From contig NZ_JASBRQ010000053.1 of the NCBI RefSeq assembly GCF_030149425.1, positions 62,001-126,000 on the forward strand: 64,000 bases of DNA, given 5' to 3'. The notes below the pieces were generated by a model. The model was given only the letters and a program-made list of their open reading frames with translations. It did no database searches and was not told the DNA's origin. The number at the start of each line of letters is the position of its first letter. Within the stretch, counting starts at the first letter, position 1. The DNA is from Maricaulis sp. Its GTDB lineage: Bacteria; Pseudomonadota; Alphaproteobacteria; Caulobacterales; Maricaulaceae. Below are positions 34,683 to 45,473 of the stretch, piece by piece. The position numbers were made by a program, and so were the translations under genes.

Positions 34683-35531
34683 ATGACCGATCAGCAGATG
34701 ACCCAGGTCGACGTATCTGACGAAGATATTCACTGGGATTTCGACAAGGCGATGTCCTATGGCCGCTATCTCGGCCTCGACCGCGTCCTGGACAGCCAAA
34801 ACCCGCTGACCGAGGAGCATGACGAAATGCTCTTCATCATCATCCACCAGGTCGCCGAGCTGTGGATGAAGCTGATGTTGCATGAGATCGAAGGCGCATC
34901 GGCGCAAATTGCCCGCGACGAGGTGGGCCCGGCGCTGAAAATGTTCTCCCGCGTTTCGCGCGTCCAGGAACAGCTGATCAAGGCCTGGGATGTGCTCGCA
35001 ACCATGACGCCGAGCGATTATCTCGCCTTCCGCGACGATCTTGGCCAGAGCTCCGGCTTCCAGTCCTACCAGTATCGCAGCCTGGAATACCGGCTCGGCA
35101 ATAAGAACGCGGCCATGGCGAAGGTGCACCGGCACAATCCGGTGGCCTTCGACATGGTCAATGCGGCCCTGGAGAGCCCGAGCATCTGGGATGAGACGCT
35201 CGCCTTCCTCGCCCGCAAGGGCTACGCCGTGCCGGCCGACCGTCTCGACCGGGACTGGCGTCAATCCTACAAGCCCAGCAGCGAGGTCGAGACGACCTGG
35301 CGGTTGATCTATGAGGACAGCGAGACCCATTGGGAAGCCTATGAGCTGGGCGAGAAACTCGTCGATCTCGAGCACAAATTCCAGCAATGGCGGTTCAACC
35401 ACATGAAAACGGTTGAGCGCATTATCGGCTATCGCCGCGGCACCGGCGGCACCTCCGGCGTCGCCTATCTGGTCAAGGCCCTCGATCTGCACTTCTTCCC
35501 GGAGCTGTGGACCGTGCGTACCGCGCTCTGA
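34683..35531 (+). CDS. kynA: Tryptophan 2,3-dioxygenase
   Basis: A haem enzyme that opens the indole ring of L-tryptophan to N-formylkynurenine, the first step of the kynurenine pathway. Recognisable segments are SYGRYLGLDRVLDSQ, MLFIIIHQVAELWMKLMLHE (substrate and haem pocket), and the C-terminal RRGTGGTSGVAYLVKALDL and FFPELWTVRT. I prefer ATG 34683 because GAAGGGG is 9 nt upstream; the in-frame ATG at 34674 directly abuts that site. kynB starts 4 bp after the stop, beginning the tryptophan-to-anthranilate operon. Confidence 0.96.
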   Translation: MTDQQMTQVDVSDEDIHWDFDKAMSYGRYLGLDRVLDSQNPLTEEHDEMLFIIIHQVAELWMKLMLHEIEGASAQIARDEVGPALKMFSRVSRVQEQLIKAWDVLATMTPSDYLAFRDDLGQSSGFQSYQYRSLEYRLGNKNAAMAKVHRHNPVAFDMVNAALESPSIWDETLAFLARKGYAVPADRLDRDWRQSYKPSSEVETTWRLIYEDSETHWEAYELGEKLVDLEHKFQQWRFNHMKTVERIIGYRRGTGGTSGVAYLVKALDLHFFPELWTVRTAL

Positions 35532-35535
35532 CCCG

Positions 35536-36174
35536 ATGAGCCGGATCTACGACATCACCCAGACCCTGCATGCCGGACTTCCCGTCTGGCCCGGCGATAC
35601 GGCCTTTGTGCGCGAGGACAGCTGGGTCATCGGGCCGGATTGCCCGGTCAAGGTCTCGCGTCTGACCCTGTCGACCCACTCCGGCAGCCATGCCGACGCT
35701 CCGGAGCATTACCACAAGGCCGGCAGCGATATCGCCGGCGTCGATCTGGCGCCCTATCTGGGCCCCTGCGTGCTGGTCACGGCCAAAGGGAGCGGCCCGG
35801 CCGTCCGGCCTGAGGATGTCGACCTTGATGCACTCAAGGGCGCCAAACGGGTTCTCATCCGGACCTATAAGGAATTCCCGCATACCGCCTGGGACAGTGA
35901 TTTTCGCGCCATTTCACCGGAACTGATTGAGGCCTTGGGGCGCCAGGGCTGTTTGCTGATCGGCACCGATGCCGCCTCGCTCGATCCTGAAACCTCGAAA
36001 ACCCTCGACGCCCACCATGCGGTGCGGCGCCATGATATGCGTATCCTGGAAGGGCTGGTGTTGGACGGCGTGCCGGATGGCCGTTTCGAACTCATTGCCC
36101 TGCCCCTGCCGATTGCCGATGCGGATGCTTCACCGGTCCGCGCGATTTTGAGAGACCTGCCCGATGACGCCTGA
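35536..36174 (+). CDS. kynB: Kynurenine formamidase (arylformamidase)
   Basis: A 212-residue metal-dependent hydrolase of the cyclase/KynB family that converts N-formylkynurenine to kynurenine and formate. The metal-binding signature STHSGSHADAPEHY is clear at about residues 48-61, with VWPGDT near the N-terminus and DAASLDP followed by HHAVRRHDMRILEGL later. The true start is ATG 35536 (MSRIYDITQTLHAG), 4 bp after kynA. The end overlaps kynU by 11 bp, so the three kyn genes are coupled. Confidence 0.94.
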   Translation: MSRIYDITQTLHAGLPVWPGDTAFVREDSWVIGPDCPVKVSRLTLSTHSGSHADAPEHYHKAGSDIAGVDLAPYLGPCVLVTAKGSGPAVRPEDVDLDALKGAKRVLIRTYKEFPHTAWDSDFRAISPELIEALGRQGCLLIGTDAASLDPETSKTLDAHHAVRRHDMRILEGLVLDGVPDGRFELIALPLPIADADASPVRAILRDLPDDA

Positions 36175-37390
36175 CCAGATTGCCGATCTCGATCGCAATG
36201 ATCCGCTTGCCGGTTTCCGGGAGCGTTTTGATCTGCCCGAAGGCGTGATCTATCTCGATGGCAATTCACTCGGCGCCCTGCCCAAGGCCACCGCTGAGCG
36301 GGTTGCGGCCGTGGTGCAGGAACAGTGGGGCGCAGACCTGATCCGGTCCTGGAATACCCATAACTGGATCGGCGCACCGCGCCGGCTCGGTGACAAGATC
36401 GCCCGGTTGATCGGGGCCAATCCCGGCGAAGTGATCTGCGCCGATTCCACTTCAGTGAATGTCTTCAAGGCACTGAGCGCCTGTCTTCAATTGACACCTG
36501 AGCGGTCGATAATCCTCTCGGAAACCGGAAATTTCCCGACCGACGCCTATATGATGGAAGGCTTGGCGCATCTCACCTCCGGTCGCGTGGAGCAAAAGCT
36601 CGTCGCCAGCGAGACCATAGCCGCTCATCTTGATGAAACGGTCGCCGCGCTCCTGCTGACCCACACCCACTACAAGACCGGGCGCTTGCACGACATGGCC
36701 GCGCTCACGGCCAAGGCCCAGGCGGCGGGCATTCCGGTGATCTGGGACCTGTCCCACTCGGCCGGCGCCCTGCCCGTGGACCTCAATGGCTGCAATGCCG
36801 ATTTCGCCGTCGGCTGCGGCTATAAATATCTCAATGGCGGGCCCGGCGCCCCGGCCTTCCTGTTCGCGGCCGCGCGCCATCATGACAAGGTCTTCCCGGC
36901 CCTGTCCGGCTGGCTCGGCCACAAAGCCCCCTTTGCCTTTTCAGATCATTATGAGCCGGGCACCGGGATTGACCGTTTCCAGTGCGGCACGCCGGGCATT
37001 CTCGGTATGGCAGCTCTGGAGAGCGGGCTCGACCTCATGCTCGAAGCCGACATGCAAGCCATCCGGGCCAAGTCGCAGGCGCTGGGCGACCTCTTCATCG
37101 CGCTGATCGAAGCGCGCTGTCCTCAGTTCGAGCTGGTCACCCCGCGGGATTGCAGAGCGCGGGGAAGCCAGGTCTCGATCGCCCACGATCAGGGCTATGC
37201 CATCATGCAGGCGCTGATTGATCGCGGCGTGATTGGTGATTTCCGGGCACCGGACATTTTGCGCTTCGGCTTCACCCCGCTCTACACCCGCTATCGTGAT
37301 GTCGCCGATGCGGTCGACATCTTGGCTGACATCATGGACCAGGACAGCTGGACGGCCCCGCAATATGCCGTTCGTGCTGCTGTAACCTGA
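36164..37390 (+). CDS. kynU: Kynureninase
   Basis: A 408-residue PLP enzyme that cleaves kynurenine to anthranilate and L-alanine. The N-terminal YLDGNSLGALPKATAERV, the TSVNVFKALSACL segment and the PLP-lysine motif GCGYKYLNGGPGAPAF are diagnostic. No kynurenine 3-monooxygenase gene is seen, so flux is directed to anthranilate. The genes downstream encode anthranilate activation and degradation. The start overlaps kynB by 11 bp and the next gene begins 43 bp downstream. Confidence 0.96.
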   Translation: MTPDQIADLDRNDPLAGFRERFDLPEGVIYLDGNSLGALPKATAERVAAVVQEQWGADLIRSWNTHNWIGAPRRLGDKIARLIGANPGEVICADSTSVNVFKALSACLQLTPERSIILSETGNFPTDAYMMEGLAHLTSGRVEQKLVASETIAAHLDETVAALLLTHTHYKTGRLHDMAALTAKAQAAGIPVIWDLSHSAGALPVDLNGCNADFAVGCGYKYLNGGPGAPAFLFAAARHHDKVFPALSGWLGHKAPFAFSDHYEPGTGIDRFQCGTPGILGMAALESGLDLMLEADMQAIRAKSQALGDLFIALIEARCPQFELVTPRDCRARGSQVSIAHDQGYAIMQALIDRGVIGDFRAPDILRFGFTPLYTRYRDVADAVDILADIMDQDSWTAPQYAVRAAVT

Positions 37391-37433
37391 TCTATCGTGA
37401 CCTGACCAGCCGTGACCTGAAAAGGAGTTTCCC

Positions 37434-39503
37434 GTGCTTCCTGTGACCACAGACCTTCGCGACGATTGCCTTGTCATCACGGTCAACCATCCGCCCGTCA
37501 ATGCGCTGTCTCACGCTGTGCGGGCCGGCCTCGTCGAGGCCCTCGCAACCGCGCGCGACGGCATGCGCGCTGCCATTATTATCTGTGCCGGCCGCACCTT
37601 CTTTTCCGGGGCGGACATCTCCGAGTTCGGCAAGCCACCGCAAGCGCCGTCACTGCCGGACGTGCTCGCCGCTATCGAAGACTGCCCGATCCCCGTGATC
37701 GCCGCCATTCACGGCCAGGCCCTGGGTGGTGGCTTTGAAGTCGCGCTGAGTTGTGATTTCCGGGTTATGGAGGCCAAGGCCAAGGTGGGCCTGCCCGAGG
37801 TCAATCTCGGTCTCATTCCGGGCGCCGGAGGGACGCAGCGGACGCCGCGCCTGGGCGGTCTGGATATTGCCCTGCAGCTGGCTTTGAGCGGCAAGCCGAT
37901 CCCGGCCCGACTGGCGGTTGAGAAGGGCCTCGCCGACATGATCTGCCAGAATGACCTGCTCGCTGATGCCCTCGCCTTCTCCCACCGCGGTGACCTTGCC
38001 AAGCGTCGCGTCCGCGACATGCCGGCACCGGATATGGACGAGACAGTGTTTGAGCGCTGGAAAAGCCATGCCGCAAAGCGCCAGCGCGGCCAGAACGCGC
38101 CTCAGGCCATTCTCGAGGCGGTCGAGGCGGCCACGGCTCTTCCCTTCGACGAAGGCCTCGCCAAGGAACGCGAACTGTTCAGCGGTCTCGTCGGCGGCGC
38201 TCAGTCCCGGGCGATGCGCCATCTTTTCTTCGCCGAACGCCTGTCCGGCAAGCTGGCCAGCCCGGTTCATGCCGAGCCCAAGACCATCAACACGATCGGC
38301 GTGGTCGGAGCTGGTACGATGGGCGTAGGCATTGCCGCCTCGGCGCTCGCGGGCGGTTACACTGTGGCCTTGTTTGACGCGAATCCCGACGCGCTGGCCA
38401 ATGGCCGCGGGCGGATTGACGGCATCATCAAGGGCGACGCCAAGAAGGGCCGGATCTCACCGGCAGAAGCGGACGATCGGCACAAGCGCCTGAGCGTGCT
38501 TGAGGACTGGTCCGGTTATGCGAGCTGCGACCTGATCATTGAAGCCGTGTTCGAGGACATGGATGTCAAGAATGAGGTGCTGGCCAAGATCGATGCCGTT
38601 GCGCGGCCTGATGCCCTGATCGCTTCCAACACTTCCTACCTCGACATAGACGCGCTGGCCGCCAGCATCTCCAACCCCGAACGCGTGCTCGGCCTGCACT
38701 TCTTCAGCCCGGCACACATCATGCGCTTGCTGGAGATCGTGCGTGGCGCGCAAACAAGCGACGAAGCCCTGACCACGGCCCTCGCTCTGGCCAAGCGGAT
38801 GCGCAAGGTGGGCGTGGTGTCCGGTGTCTGTCACGGCTTTATCGGCAACCGCATGCTCAGCGGCTATGGCCGCGAAGCCGGTCTGTTGCTGCTAGAAGGA
38901 GCCTCACCGCAGGAGATCGACAAGGCCCTGCTCGATTTCGGCATGCCGATGGGCCCGTTTGCCATGGGCGACATGGCCGGGCTGGATATAGGCTATATGA
39001 ACCGCAAGAAACTCGACCCGGCCCTGTTCGAGGAACGCGCATCACGGGTGCACGACCGGCTGGTGGAAGCCGGCTGCAAGGGACAAAAAACCGGCTCGGG
39101 TTTTTACACCTACGACCCTGAAACGCGGGCCGCATCGCCCAATCCCCTCGCTGACGAGATCATCGAACAAGTCCGCGCCGAAGCGCAGGTCACGCCGCGC
39201 TCGATCAGCGCCGAGGAAATCGTCGAACGGTGTATTTTCGCCCTGATCAATGAAGGCGCCCAGCTGCTTGGCGAAGGCATCGCCCAGCGTGGCAGTGATG
39301 TCGATGTCGTCTATGCCAACGGCTATGGCTTCCCGCGCTATCGCGGCGGCCCGTTCTGCTATGCCGACGAGATCGGACTGGATCATGTGCTGGCGCGGAT
39401 CGAAGCCTTCGGCCAGTCCAATCCGCGATGGTGGACACCGGCACCCCTGCTGCAAACACTGGCTGAGAACGGCGGCCGATTGGGCACTTACACTCCGGAG
39501 TAA
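37434..39503 (+). CDS. Fused enoyl-CoA hydratase / 3-hydroxyacyl-CoA dehydrogenase (FadB/FadJ-like)
   Basis: A 689-residue bifunctional enzyme. Residues about 1-190 are a crotonase domain (FFSGADISEFG; HGQALGGGFEVALSCDFRV; LPEVNLGLIPGAGGTQRTPR). Residues about 285-460 are an NAD-binding domain (IGVVGAGTMGVGIAASAL; LHFFSPAHIMRLLEIV). The remainder is the paired C-terminal dehydrogenase domains (GNRMLSGYGREAG; GYGFPRYRGGP). The start is GTG 37434, spaced 8 nt from AAGGAG. Between kynU and the anthraniloyl-CoA genes it is likely to perform the beta-oxidation-like hydration/dehydrogenation of ring-cleavage products, though general fatty-acid use is possible. No thiolase gene is adjacent. Confidence 0.9.
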   Translation: MLPVTTDLRDDCLVITVNHPPVNALSHAVRAGLVEALATARDGMRAAIIICAGRTFFSGADISEFGKPPQAPSLPDVLAAIEDCPIPVIAAIHGQALGGGFEVALSCDFRVMEAKAKVGLPEVNLGLIPGAGGTQRTPRLGGLDIALQLALSGKPIPARLAVEKGLADMICQNDLLADALAFSHRGDLAKRRVRDMPAPDMDETVFERWKSHAAKRQRGQNAPQAILEAVEAATALPFDEGLAKERELFSGLVGGAQSRAMRHLFFAERLSGKLASPVHAEPKTINTIGVVGAGTMGVGIAASALAGGYTVALFDANPDALANGRGRIDGIIKGDAKKGRISPAEADDRHKRLSVLEDWSGYASCDLIIEAVFEDMDVKNEVLAKIDAVARPDALIASNTSYLDIDALAASISNPERVLGLHFFSPAHIMRLLEIVRGAQTSDEALTTALALAKRMRKVGVVSGVCHGFIGNRMLSGYGREAGLLLLEGASPQEIDKALLDFGMPMGPFAMGDMAGLDIGYMNRKKLDPALFEERASRVHDRLVEAGCKGQKTGSGFYTYDPETRAASPNPLADEIIEQVRAEAQVTPRSISAEEIVERCIFALINEGAQLLGEGIAQRGSDVDVVYANGYGFPRYRGGPFCYADEIGLDHVLARIEAFGQSNPRWWTPAPLLQTLAENGGRLGTYTPE

Positions 39504-39577
39504 AAGCCCCCCTAGAACAGGCCTTGCCTCGTCGCGCCCAATTAGTTTAAGTCTAAAATAATAGCGGGAGGATGGCC

Positions 39578-41854
39578 ATGAAGATAGCGTGCCTCGGCGG
39601 CGGCCCGGCCGGCCTCTACTTCGCGATTTCGATGAAGCTTCGCGATCCCGATTGCGAGATTGATGTCTATGAGCGCAACCGGCCCGGCGACACATTTGGC
39701 TGGGGCGTGGTCTTTTCCGATCAGACCATGGAAAACCTGGCCGGCAACGACCCGGTCAGCGCCAAGGCCATCGGTGACAGCCTCGCCCACTGGGACGATA
39801 TCGAGGTTCATTTCAAGGGCACAGCCGAGCGCTCCGGTGGTCACGGGTTTTGCGGGATCGGCCGCAAACACCTGCTCAACATCCTGCAGGACCGGGCGCG
39901 GCAGCTCGGTGTCGGGCTGAATTTCGAGACCGAGATCGACACCGACCTCTCCCGCTTTTCCGATGCCGACATGATCGTGGCCTCCGATGGGCTCAACTCG
40001 AAGATCCGTACGGCTTTCAGCGACACTTTCAAGCCAGACATCGAAACGCGTACCAATAAATTTGTCTGGCTCGGCACGAACAAGGTCTTCGAGGCCTTCA
40101 CCTTCATTTTCACCGAGACCGAACATGGCTGGGTCTGGGCCCACGCCTACCGGTTTGATGACGACACCTCGACTTTTATTGTCGAGTGCGCGCCGGAAAC
40201 CTGGGACAAGCTGGGCTTTGCCGGGATGGACCAGGACGAAACCTGCCGCGCCTGCGAGGCTCTGTTCGCCGATTGGCTGGACGGCCACGACCTGATGTCC
40301 AATGCGCGGCACTTGCGCGGATCGGCCTGGCTCAATTTTCCCCGGGTGCTGTGCGAGACCTGGGTGCATGAGAATGTGGTCCTGCTGGGCGATGCCGCCC
40401 ACACCGCACACTTTTCCATCGGGTCCGGCACCAAGCTGGCCTTCGAAGATGCCATCATGCTGGCAGAAGTCCTGACCGCCACGGACAAGCCGGTTCAACA
40501 AGGCCTTGAGGACTATCAGGAAGCGCGCAAGGTCGAGGTTCTCAAACTGCAAAGCGCCGCGCGCAATTCCACCGAATGGTTTGAAAACCTCGATCGCTAT
40601 CTCGGCTTTGAACCGAAACAATTTGCCTATTCGCTGCTGACCCGGTCGCAGCGCATCAGCCATGAAAATCTGCGCCAGCGCGATCCGGATTGGCTGGACG
40701 ATGTCGAGCGCTGGTTCTGCGGCCAGGAGCGCGCCCGCCCGCCAATGTTCGCCCCGTTTGAAATGCGCGACATGCGGCTGGAAAACCGCGTCGTTGTCTC
40801 GCCCATGTGCATGTATTCGGCCGAAGATGGTCTTCCCGGCGCTTTCCACAAGATACATTATGGTGCCCGGGCGATGGGCGGTGCCGGGCTGGTCTATACG
40901 GAAATGACCGATGTCAGCCGCGACGGACGCATCACGCCGGGCTGTGCCGGGCTCTATAATGACGATCATGTCGCGGCCTGGCGGGAGATCACCGATTTCG
41001 CGCACGCTAATTCCGATGCGAAAATGGCGATCCAGCTCTCCCATGCCGGCCGCAAAGGCTCCACCAAGGTGGGCTGGGAAGGCTATGACATGCCGCTTGA
41101 GGACGGCAATTGGCCCATAATCGGTCCATCTCCCCTCGCCTGGGACGCTGCCAACCAGATCCCCGCGGAGATGAGCCGGGCCGATATGGATGCGGTCAAA
41201 GCCGATTTTGTCGCCGCGACCGAACGCGCCATTGCGGCCGGGTTCGACATGGTGGAGCTGCATTGTGCCCACGGCTATCTGCTGTCGAGCTTCCTGACGC
41301 CGGTCTCCAATCAGCGCGATGATGAATATGGCGGCGACCTCAACGCCCGCCTCACCTATCCGCTGGAAGTGTTTGAAGCGATGCGGGCAATATGGCCGGC
41401 CGACAAACCCATGGCGGTGCGGATTTCAGCCACCGATTGGCTTGGCGATGACGGCCTGACCGGTGAGGACAGTGTACGGATCGCGCAGGCCTTCAACGAG
41501 GCCGGGGCCGATCTCATCGATGTCTCCGCCGGCCAGACCAGCCCGCGCGCCCGGCCCGTTTATGGCCGCATGTTCCAGACGCCGTTTTCCGACCAAATCC
41601 GCAACCACACCGGCTGCGCGACCATGGCGGTAGGAAATATTTTCGAACCGGACCACGTCAATTCCATTCTCGCCGCCGGCCGGGCCGATCTCGTGGCCCT
41701 TGCCCGTCCGCACCTGGCCGATCCGAACTGGACCCTGCGCGCCGCCGCCGAGCTCGGCTATCGCGGTGTGCGTATCCCGCCGCAATACGAGGCGGGGTTT
41801 GACCAACTCGCGCGCAATCTTCAGCGCGCCCAGCAAATGGAGCTGAAGGCATGA
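39578..41854 (+). CDS. abmA: Bifunctional 2-aminobenzoyl-CoA (anthraniloyl-CoA) monooxygenase/reductase
   Basis: A 758-residue fusion of two flavoproteins. Residues about 1-370 form an FAD aromatic monooxygenase ([34 protein letters not shown]). Residues about 385-758 form an Old Yellow Enzyme-type FMN reductase ([46 protein letters not shown]). This two-domain order is characteristic of the enzyme from Azoarcus evansii that hydroxylates 2-aminobenzoyl-CoA at C5 and reduces the ring without oxygenolytic cleavage. I start at ATG 39578, 6 nt after GGGAGG; an ATG at 39572 is too close to that site. It overlaps the SDR gene by 4 bp. Confidence 0.92.
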   Translation: MKIACLGGGPAGLYFAISMKLRDPDCEIDVYERNRPGDTFGWGVVFSDQTMENLAGNDPVSAKAIGDSLAHWDDIEVHFKGTAERSGGHGFCGIGRKHLLNILQDRARQLGVGLNFETEIDTDLSRFSDADMIVASDGLNSKIRTAFSDTFKPDIETRTNKFVWLGTNKVFEAFTFIFTETEHGWVWAHAYRFDDDTSTFIVECAPETWDKLGFAGMDQDETCRACEALFADWLDGHDLMSNARHLRGSAWLNFPRVLCETWVHENVVLLGDAAHTAHFSIGSGTKLAFEDAIMLAEVLTATDKPVQQGLEDYQEARKVEVLKLQSAARNSTEWFENLDRYLGFEPKQFAYSLLTRSQRISHENLRQRDPDWLDDVERWFCGQERARPPMFAPFEMRDMRLENRVVVSPMCMYSAEDGLPGAFHKIHYGARAMGGAGLVYTEMTDVSRDGRITPGCAGLYNDDHVAAWREITDFAHANSDAKMAIQLSHAGRKGSTKVGWEGYDMPLEDGNWPIIGPSPLAWDAANQIPAEMSRADMDAVKADFVAATERAIAAGFDMVELHCAHGYLLSSFLTPVSNQRDDEYGGDLNARLTYPLEVFEAMRAIWPADKPMAVRISATDWLGDDGLTGEDSVRIAQAFNEAGADLIDVSAGQTSPRARPVYGRMFQTPFSDQIRNHTGCATMAVGNIFEPDHVNSILAAGRADLVALARPHLADPNWTLRAAAELGYRGVRIPPQYEAGFDQLARNLQRAQQMELKA

Positions 41855-42609
41855 CCATGCTGCAAGGCCGTCGGGCCGTCATTACCGGTGGGGGTACCGG
41901 GATCGGCCTCGCCTGCGCCCGTGATCTCGCCCAGCACGGGGCCGAGGTCATTCTTATGGCCCGCAATCTGGACCGGTTGCAGGCGGCGGCGGCCGAGATT
42001 GAAGGCGCCAGTGCGATCCAGCTCGATGTGACCGATGATGCCAGTGTCGCGGACGCCTTCAAGAGCGCCCAGGCCGGCGGGCCAGTGGACATCTTGATCA
42101 ATAATGCGGGGATCGCTGCGGCCTCGGCCTTTCATAAGACGAGCATGGAGGAATGGCGCCGCATCCAGGCGGTGAATGTTGAAGGCCTGGTGCGCTGCTC
42201 GCTCGCCGTGATCGACGATATGCGCAAGTCGGACTTTGCCCGCATCGTCAATATCGCCTCCATCGCGGGGCTGCGTGGCGGCGCCTATATCAGCCCCTAT
42301 GTGGCGTCCAAGCATGCGGTCGTCGGGCTGACCAAGTCCTTGTCGCTGGAATACGCCCACACCCAGCTGACGGTGAACGCGATCTGCCCGGGCTATGTCG
42401 ACACCGCCATCGTGGACAACTCCGTCGCCAATATCATGGCCAAGACCGGCCGCTCCCGCGACGAGGCGTTGGCCGAGCTGACCAAGAATAATCCCCAGGG
42501 CCGCCTGATCGCGCCGGAAGAGGTCGCCGAGGCTGTGAGCTGGTTGTGCTCGCCATTGTCGGCCTCGGTGTCCGGGCAGGCGATCATGGTGTCAGGCGGC
42601 GCCATCTGA
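41851..42609 (+). CDS. Short-chain dehydrogenase/reductase of the anthraniloyl-CoA cluster
   Basis: A 252-residue NAD(P)-dependent SDR. The nucleotide motif is [14 protein letters not shown] (residues 11-24), with INNAGIA and the catalytic [20 protein letters not shown] segment holding Ser, Tyr and Lys. [10 protein letters not shown] follows. Its position between the monooxygenase/reductase and the beta-oxidation-like genes suggests that it oxidises or reduces a hydroxy/oxo-cyclohexane carboxyl-CoA intermediate. The exact step is inferred. It overlaps both neighbours (4 bp upstream, 1 bp downstream). Confidence 0.87.
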   Translation: MTMLQGRRAVITGGGTGIGLACARDLAQHGAEVILMARNLDRLQAAAAEIEGASAIQLDVTDDASVADAFKSAQAGGPVDILINNAGIAAASAFHKTSMEEWRRIQAVNVEGLVRCSLAVIDDMRKSDFARIVNIASIAGLRGGAYISPYVASKHAVVGLTKSLSLEYAHTQLTVNAICPGYVDTAIVDNSVANIMAKTGRSRDEALAELTKNNPQGRLIAPEEVAEAVSWLCSPLSASVSGQAIMVSGGAI

Positions 42610-43091
42610 TGCCGGAGGCGGCTGCTCATACCGGCGATCGCGAAGCGGTCCGGCTCTGGCTGCAAATCTACCAGACAGCCGGCCTGATCGAGCAGCGCAT
42701 CCGCTCCCGCCTGACCCAGGAATTCGGGGTCAGCCTGGCCCGCTTTGACCTGCTGGCCGCGCTGGTCCGCGAGGACAAGCCGATGACGATGGGCGCCCTT
42801 TCCCGTCGCTTGTTGGTCAGCAATGGCAATGTCACCGGGCTGATCTCGCGCCTTGTCGATGACGGCCTGGTGACCCGCACCGCCGATCCTGACGATCGCC
42901 GCATCATGATTATCGAGCTGACCGCCAAGGGACAGCGGGATTTTGACGAAATGGCCAGCGCCCATGCGTCGTGGCTGAACGAGTTCATCGGCGCCGCAGA
43001 CCCGGAGCTGACGCACCGATTACGAGACGATCTTGGCGCTCTGCGCCGGCACATGAATCCGACTGAGGACCGAACACCCGATGCAAGCTGA
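42609..43091 (+). CDS. MarR-family regulator within the anthranilate operon
   Basis: A 160-residue winged-helix repressor with [44 protein letters not shown] and the wing [17 protein letters not shown]. The start is ATG 42609 ([14 protein letters not shown]), sharing one base with the SDR stop; the longer open frame from 42546 only shadows the SDR gene. It overlaps the enoyl-CoA hydratase gene by 11 bp. MarR proteins often sense aromatic acids or their CoA esters, so anthraniloyl-CoA or a later intermediate is a plausible ligand (inference). Confidence 0.9.
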   Translation: MPEAAAHTGDREAVRLWLQIYQTAGLIEQRIRSRLTQEFGVSLARFDLLAALVREDKPMTMGALSRRLLVSNGNVTGLISRLVDDGLVTRTADPDDRRIMIIELTAKGQRDFDEMASAHASWLNEFIGAADPELTHRLRDDLGALRRHMNPTEDRTPDAS

Positions 43092-43890
43092 GACCTACAA
43101 GCCGGAACACTTCCTGTGGTCCTTCGACGACGGGATTGCCACCATCACCCTGAACCGGCCCGATCGCAAAAACCCGCTCACCTTCGAGAGCTATGCCGAG
43201 CTGCGCGATCTTTATCGCGACCTGGTCTATTGCCGTGAGGTCAAGGCGATCATCCTCAGCGGAGCCGGCGGCAATTTTTCCTCCGGTGGTGATGTGCACG
43301 ACATTATCGGCCCGCTGGTCGAAATGGACATGCCGCAATTGCTCGACTTCACGCGCATGACCGGCGATCTGGTCAAAGCCATGCGGGCCTGCCCGCAACC
43401 GATCATCGCCGCCATTGACGGCGTCTGCGTTGGTGCCGGCGCGATCATGGCGATGGCGTCGGATCTGCGTATCGCCACGCCGCAAGCCAAGACCGCCTTC
43501 CTGTTCAACCGTGTCGGCCTGGCCGGTTGCGATATGGGCGCGTGCGCCATTCTCCCGCGCATTATCGGTCAGGGGCGCGCCTCCGAATTATTGTTTTTCG
43601 GCCGCTCGATGAGCGCACAGGAAGGACATGATTGGGGCTTTTTCAACGCCGTGGTGGCACCCGAAGCGCTCCACGATCACGCAAAAACATGGGCGAAACG
43701 CATCCGGTCCGGGCCCAATTTCGCCAATGCCATGACCAAGAACCAGCTCAATATGGAGTGGGATATGAGCCTCGATGCCGCCATCGAAGCTGAAGCCCAG
43801 GCCCAGGCCATCTGCATGCAGACCCGCGATTTCGAGCGCGCCTATCAGGCCTTTGTGGCCAAGGAAAAACCTGTGTTTGAGGGCGATTAG
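43081..43890 (+). CDS. Enoyl-CoA hydratase/isomerase family protein
   Basis: A 269-residue crotonase. Oxyanion-hole segments are [18 protein letters not shown] and [20 protein letters not shown], followed by [24 protein letters not shown]. The usual first-position alanine of the oxyanion hole is SSGG here, within family variation. It probably acts on a ring-derived enoyl-CoA in the anthranilate route. It overlaps the MarR gene by 11 bp and ends 3 bp before the acyl-CoA dehydrogenase gene. Confidence 0.88.
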   Translation: MQAETYKPEHFLWSFDDGIATITLNRPDRKNPLTFESYAELRDLYRDLVYCREVKAIILSGAGGNFSSGGDVHDIIGPLVEMDMPQLLDFTRMTGDLVKAMRACPQPIIAAIDGVCVGAGAIMAMASDLRIATPQAKTAFLFNRVGLAGCDMGACAILPRIIGQGRASELLFFGRSMSAQEGHDWGFFNAVVAPEALHDHAKTWAKRIRSGPNFANAMTKNQLNMEWDMSLDAAIEAEAQAQAICMQTRDFERAYQAFVAKEKPVFEGD

Positions 43891-43893
43891 ACC

Positions 43894-45063
43894 ATGGACA
43901 GCAGCTTCCTCAACTGGCCGTTTTTTACCCCGGATCACCGCAGCCTGGCGGAGCAGGTGCGTTCCTTTGCTGCCGACACGTTCGGTGAAACCGGGTTTGA
44001 GCATCATGGCGATATTGACGAGGAATGCGCCGACATCCGCCGTCAGCTCGGCGCCCAGGGTCTGACACGTTATTGTATTCCCGAGGAATTTGGCGGCCAC
44101 CACAATCAGCTCGATGTCCGCTCGCTATGCCTCATCCGCGAAACCCTGGCCTACCGGTCCGGGCTGGCAGATTTCGTTTTCGCCATGCAGGGCCTGGGCT
44201 CAGGGGCGATCAGCCTGTTCGGCGCGCCCGAGCAGAAAGCACGCTACCTGCCCGGGGTCGGAAGCGGCGATCTGTGCGCCGCCTTTGCACTAACCGAACC
44301 GGAGGCGGGATCCGATGTCGCCGCCATCGCCACGCAGGCACGGCTTGAAGGCGGGGACTGGGTCATTGAGGGCGAGAAAACCTATATCTCCAACGGCGGT
44401 ATCGCCGATCTCTACGTCCTGTTTGCCCGCAGCGAGGACGTTCCCGGCGCCCGCGGCCTCTCCGCCTTTATCATTGAAGCCAATGACCCTGGACTGGACG
44501 TGGTTGAGCGCATCGACACGATTGCACCCCATCCTCTGGCCCGTTTGCGCTTTAACAAAATGCGGATCCCCGCTGACCGGCTCATCGGTGAACGCGGTCA
44601 GGGTTTCAAGATTGCCATGGCGACGCTGGATGTCTTCCGGTCTACCGTCGGGGCCGCCTCGCTGGGCTTTGCCCGCCGCGCGCTCGACGAGGCGACCAGA
44701 CGAGCCCAGACGCGTGAGCTGTTCGGGTCCAGCCTCGCGGACCTGCCAGGCGTCCAGACCCAGCTGGCGGAAATGGCGCTCGATATCGATACCAGCGCGC
44801 TTTTGATCTACCGGGCCGGATGGGCCAAGGATAGCGGCGCGGCACGGATTACCCGTGAAGCTGCCATGGCCAAGCTCCACGCCACGGAGACAGCCCAGCA
44901 CGGTATCGACAAAGCGGTTCAGATTTTTGGCGGTCTGGGGGTGACCAAGGGATCGGTCCCCGAAGCCCTGTACCGGGAAGTGCGCGCATTGCGCATTTAT
45001 GAAGGCGCCTCGGAGGTGCAAAAGCTGGTCATAGCCCGTCAGCATTTGGCGGGGGCGCGATAG
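43894..45063 (+). CDS. Acyl-CoA dehydrogenase of the anthranilate cluster
   Basis: A 389-residue FAD flavoprotein with all three acyl-CoA dehydrogenase domains. Signatures are [51 protein letters not shown], and [19 protein letters not shown] with the Glu of YEGASE in the catalytic position. It would introduce a double bond in an alicyclic CoA ester and needs electron-transfer flavoprotein, which is not encoded here. Its stop overlaps the GTG of the thioesterase gene by one base. Confidence 0.9.
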   Translation: MDSSFLNWPFFTPDHRSLAEQVRSFAADTFGETGFEHHGDIDEECADIRRQLGAQGLTRYCIPEEFGGHHNQLDVRSLCLIRETLAYRSGLADFVFAMQGLGSGAISLFGAPEQKARYLPGVGSGDLCAAFALTEPEAGSDVAAIATQARLEGGDWVIEGEKTYISNGGIADLYVLFARSEDVPGARGLSAFIIEANDPGLDVVERIDTIAPHPLARLRFNKMRIPADRLIGERGQGFKIAMATLDVFRSTVGAASLGFARRALDEATRRAQTRELFGSSLADLPGVQTQLAEMALDIDTSALLIYRAGWAKDSGAARITREAAMAKLHATETAQHGIDKAVQIFGGLGVTKGSVPEALYREVRALRIYEGASEVQKLVIARQHLAGAR

Positions 45064-45473
45064 TGTTCGTTTCACGCCGCCAGATCCGCTTTGCCGATGT
45101 CGACCCGGCCGGGATCGTCTTCTATCCGCGCTATTTCGAAATGATCAATGCGACGGTCGAGGACTGGTTCGAGCACATCGGCTATGGCTTCGGGCAGATG
45201 ATCCGGCGCGATGGCTATGGCGTGCCGCTGGCCACGATAGAAGTCGACTTCAAGCGTCCCAGCGAGCTTGATGACTGGCTCGATTTCACCCTCGACGTGA
45301 CGGCCATGGGCGGCAGTTCAATTCAGGCCGCGATCACCGCCCGCTGCAAGGATGAGATCCGCCTGATCGCCAGGCCAGTGCTGGTCTTCGTCAAGCTTGA
45401 GGCGACCCGTCCGGTTCGCATTCCCGACGCTCTACGCCAGAAAATCGAAGCCTACCAGCGAGGTCAGTCATGA
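45063..45473 (+). CDS. Hotdog-fold thioesterase (4-hydroxybenzoyl-CoA thioesterase type)
   Basis: A 136-residue acyl-CoA thioesterase. The 4HBT signature FADVDPAGIVFYPRYFEMIN carries the catalytic Asp, and VDFKRPSELDDWLDFTLDV follows. The start codon is GTG, sharing a base with the upstream stop. In this cluster it may release CoA from dead-end aromatic CoA esters to prevent CoA trapping, or act on a pathway intermediate. Either role is inference. It overlaps the Rid-family gene by 4 bp. Confidence 0.87.
   Translation: MFVSRRQIRFADVDPAGIVFYPRYFEMINATVEDWFEHIGYGFGQMIRRDGYGVPLATIEVDFKRPSELDDWLDFTLDVTAMGGSSIQAAITARCKDEIRLIARPVLVFVKLEATRPVRIPDALRQKIEAYQRGQS

Noticed and set aside
39542..41272. 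A 576-codon minus-strand open frame opposite the anthraniloyl-CoA monooxygenase/reductase
   Set aside because: It is antisense to a clearly recognised enzyme, has no domain and is probably a codon-bias shadow.
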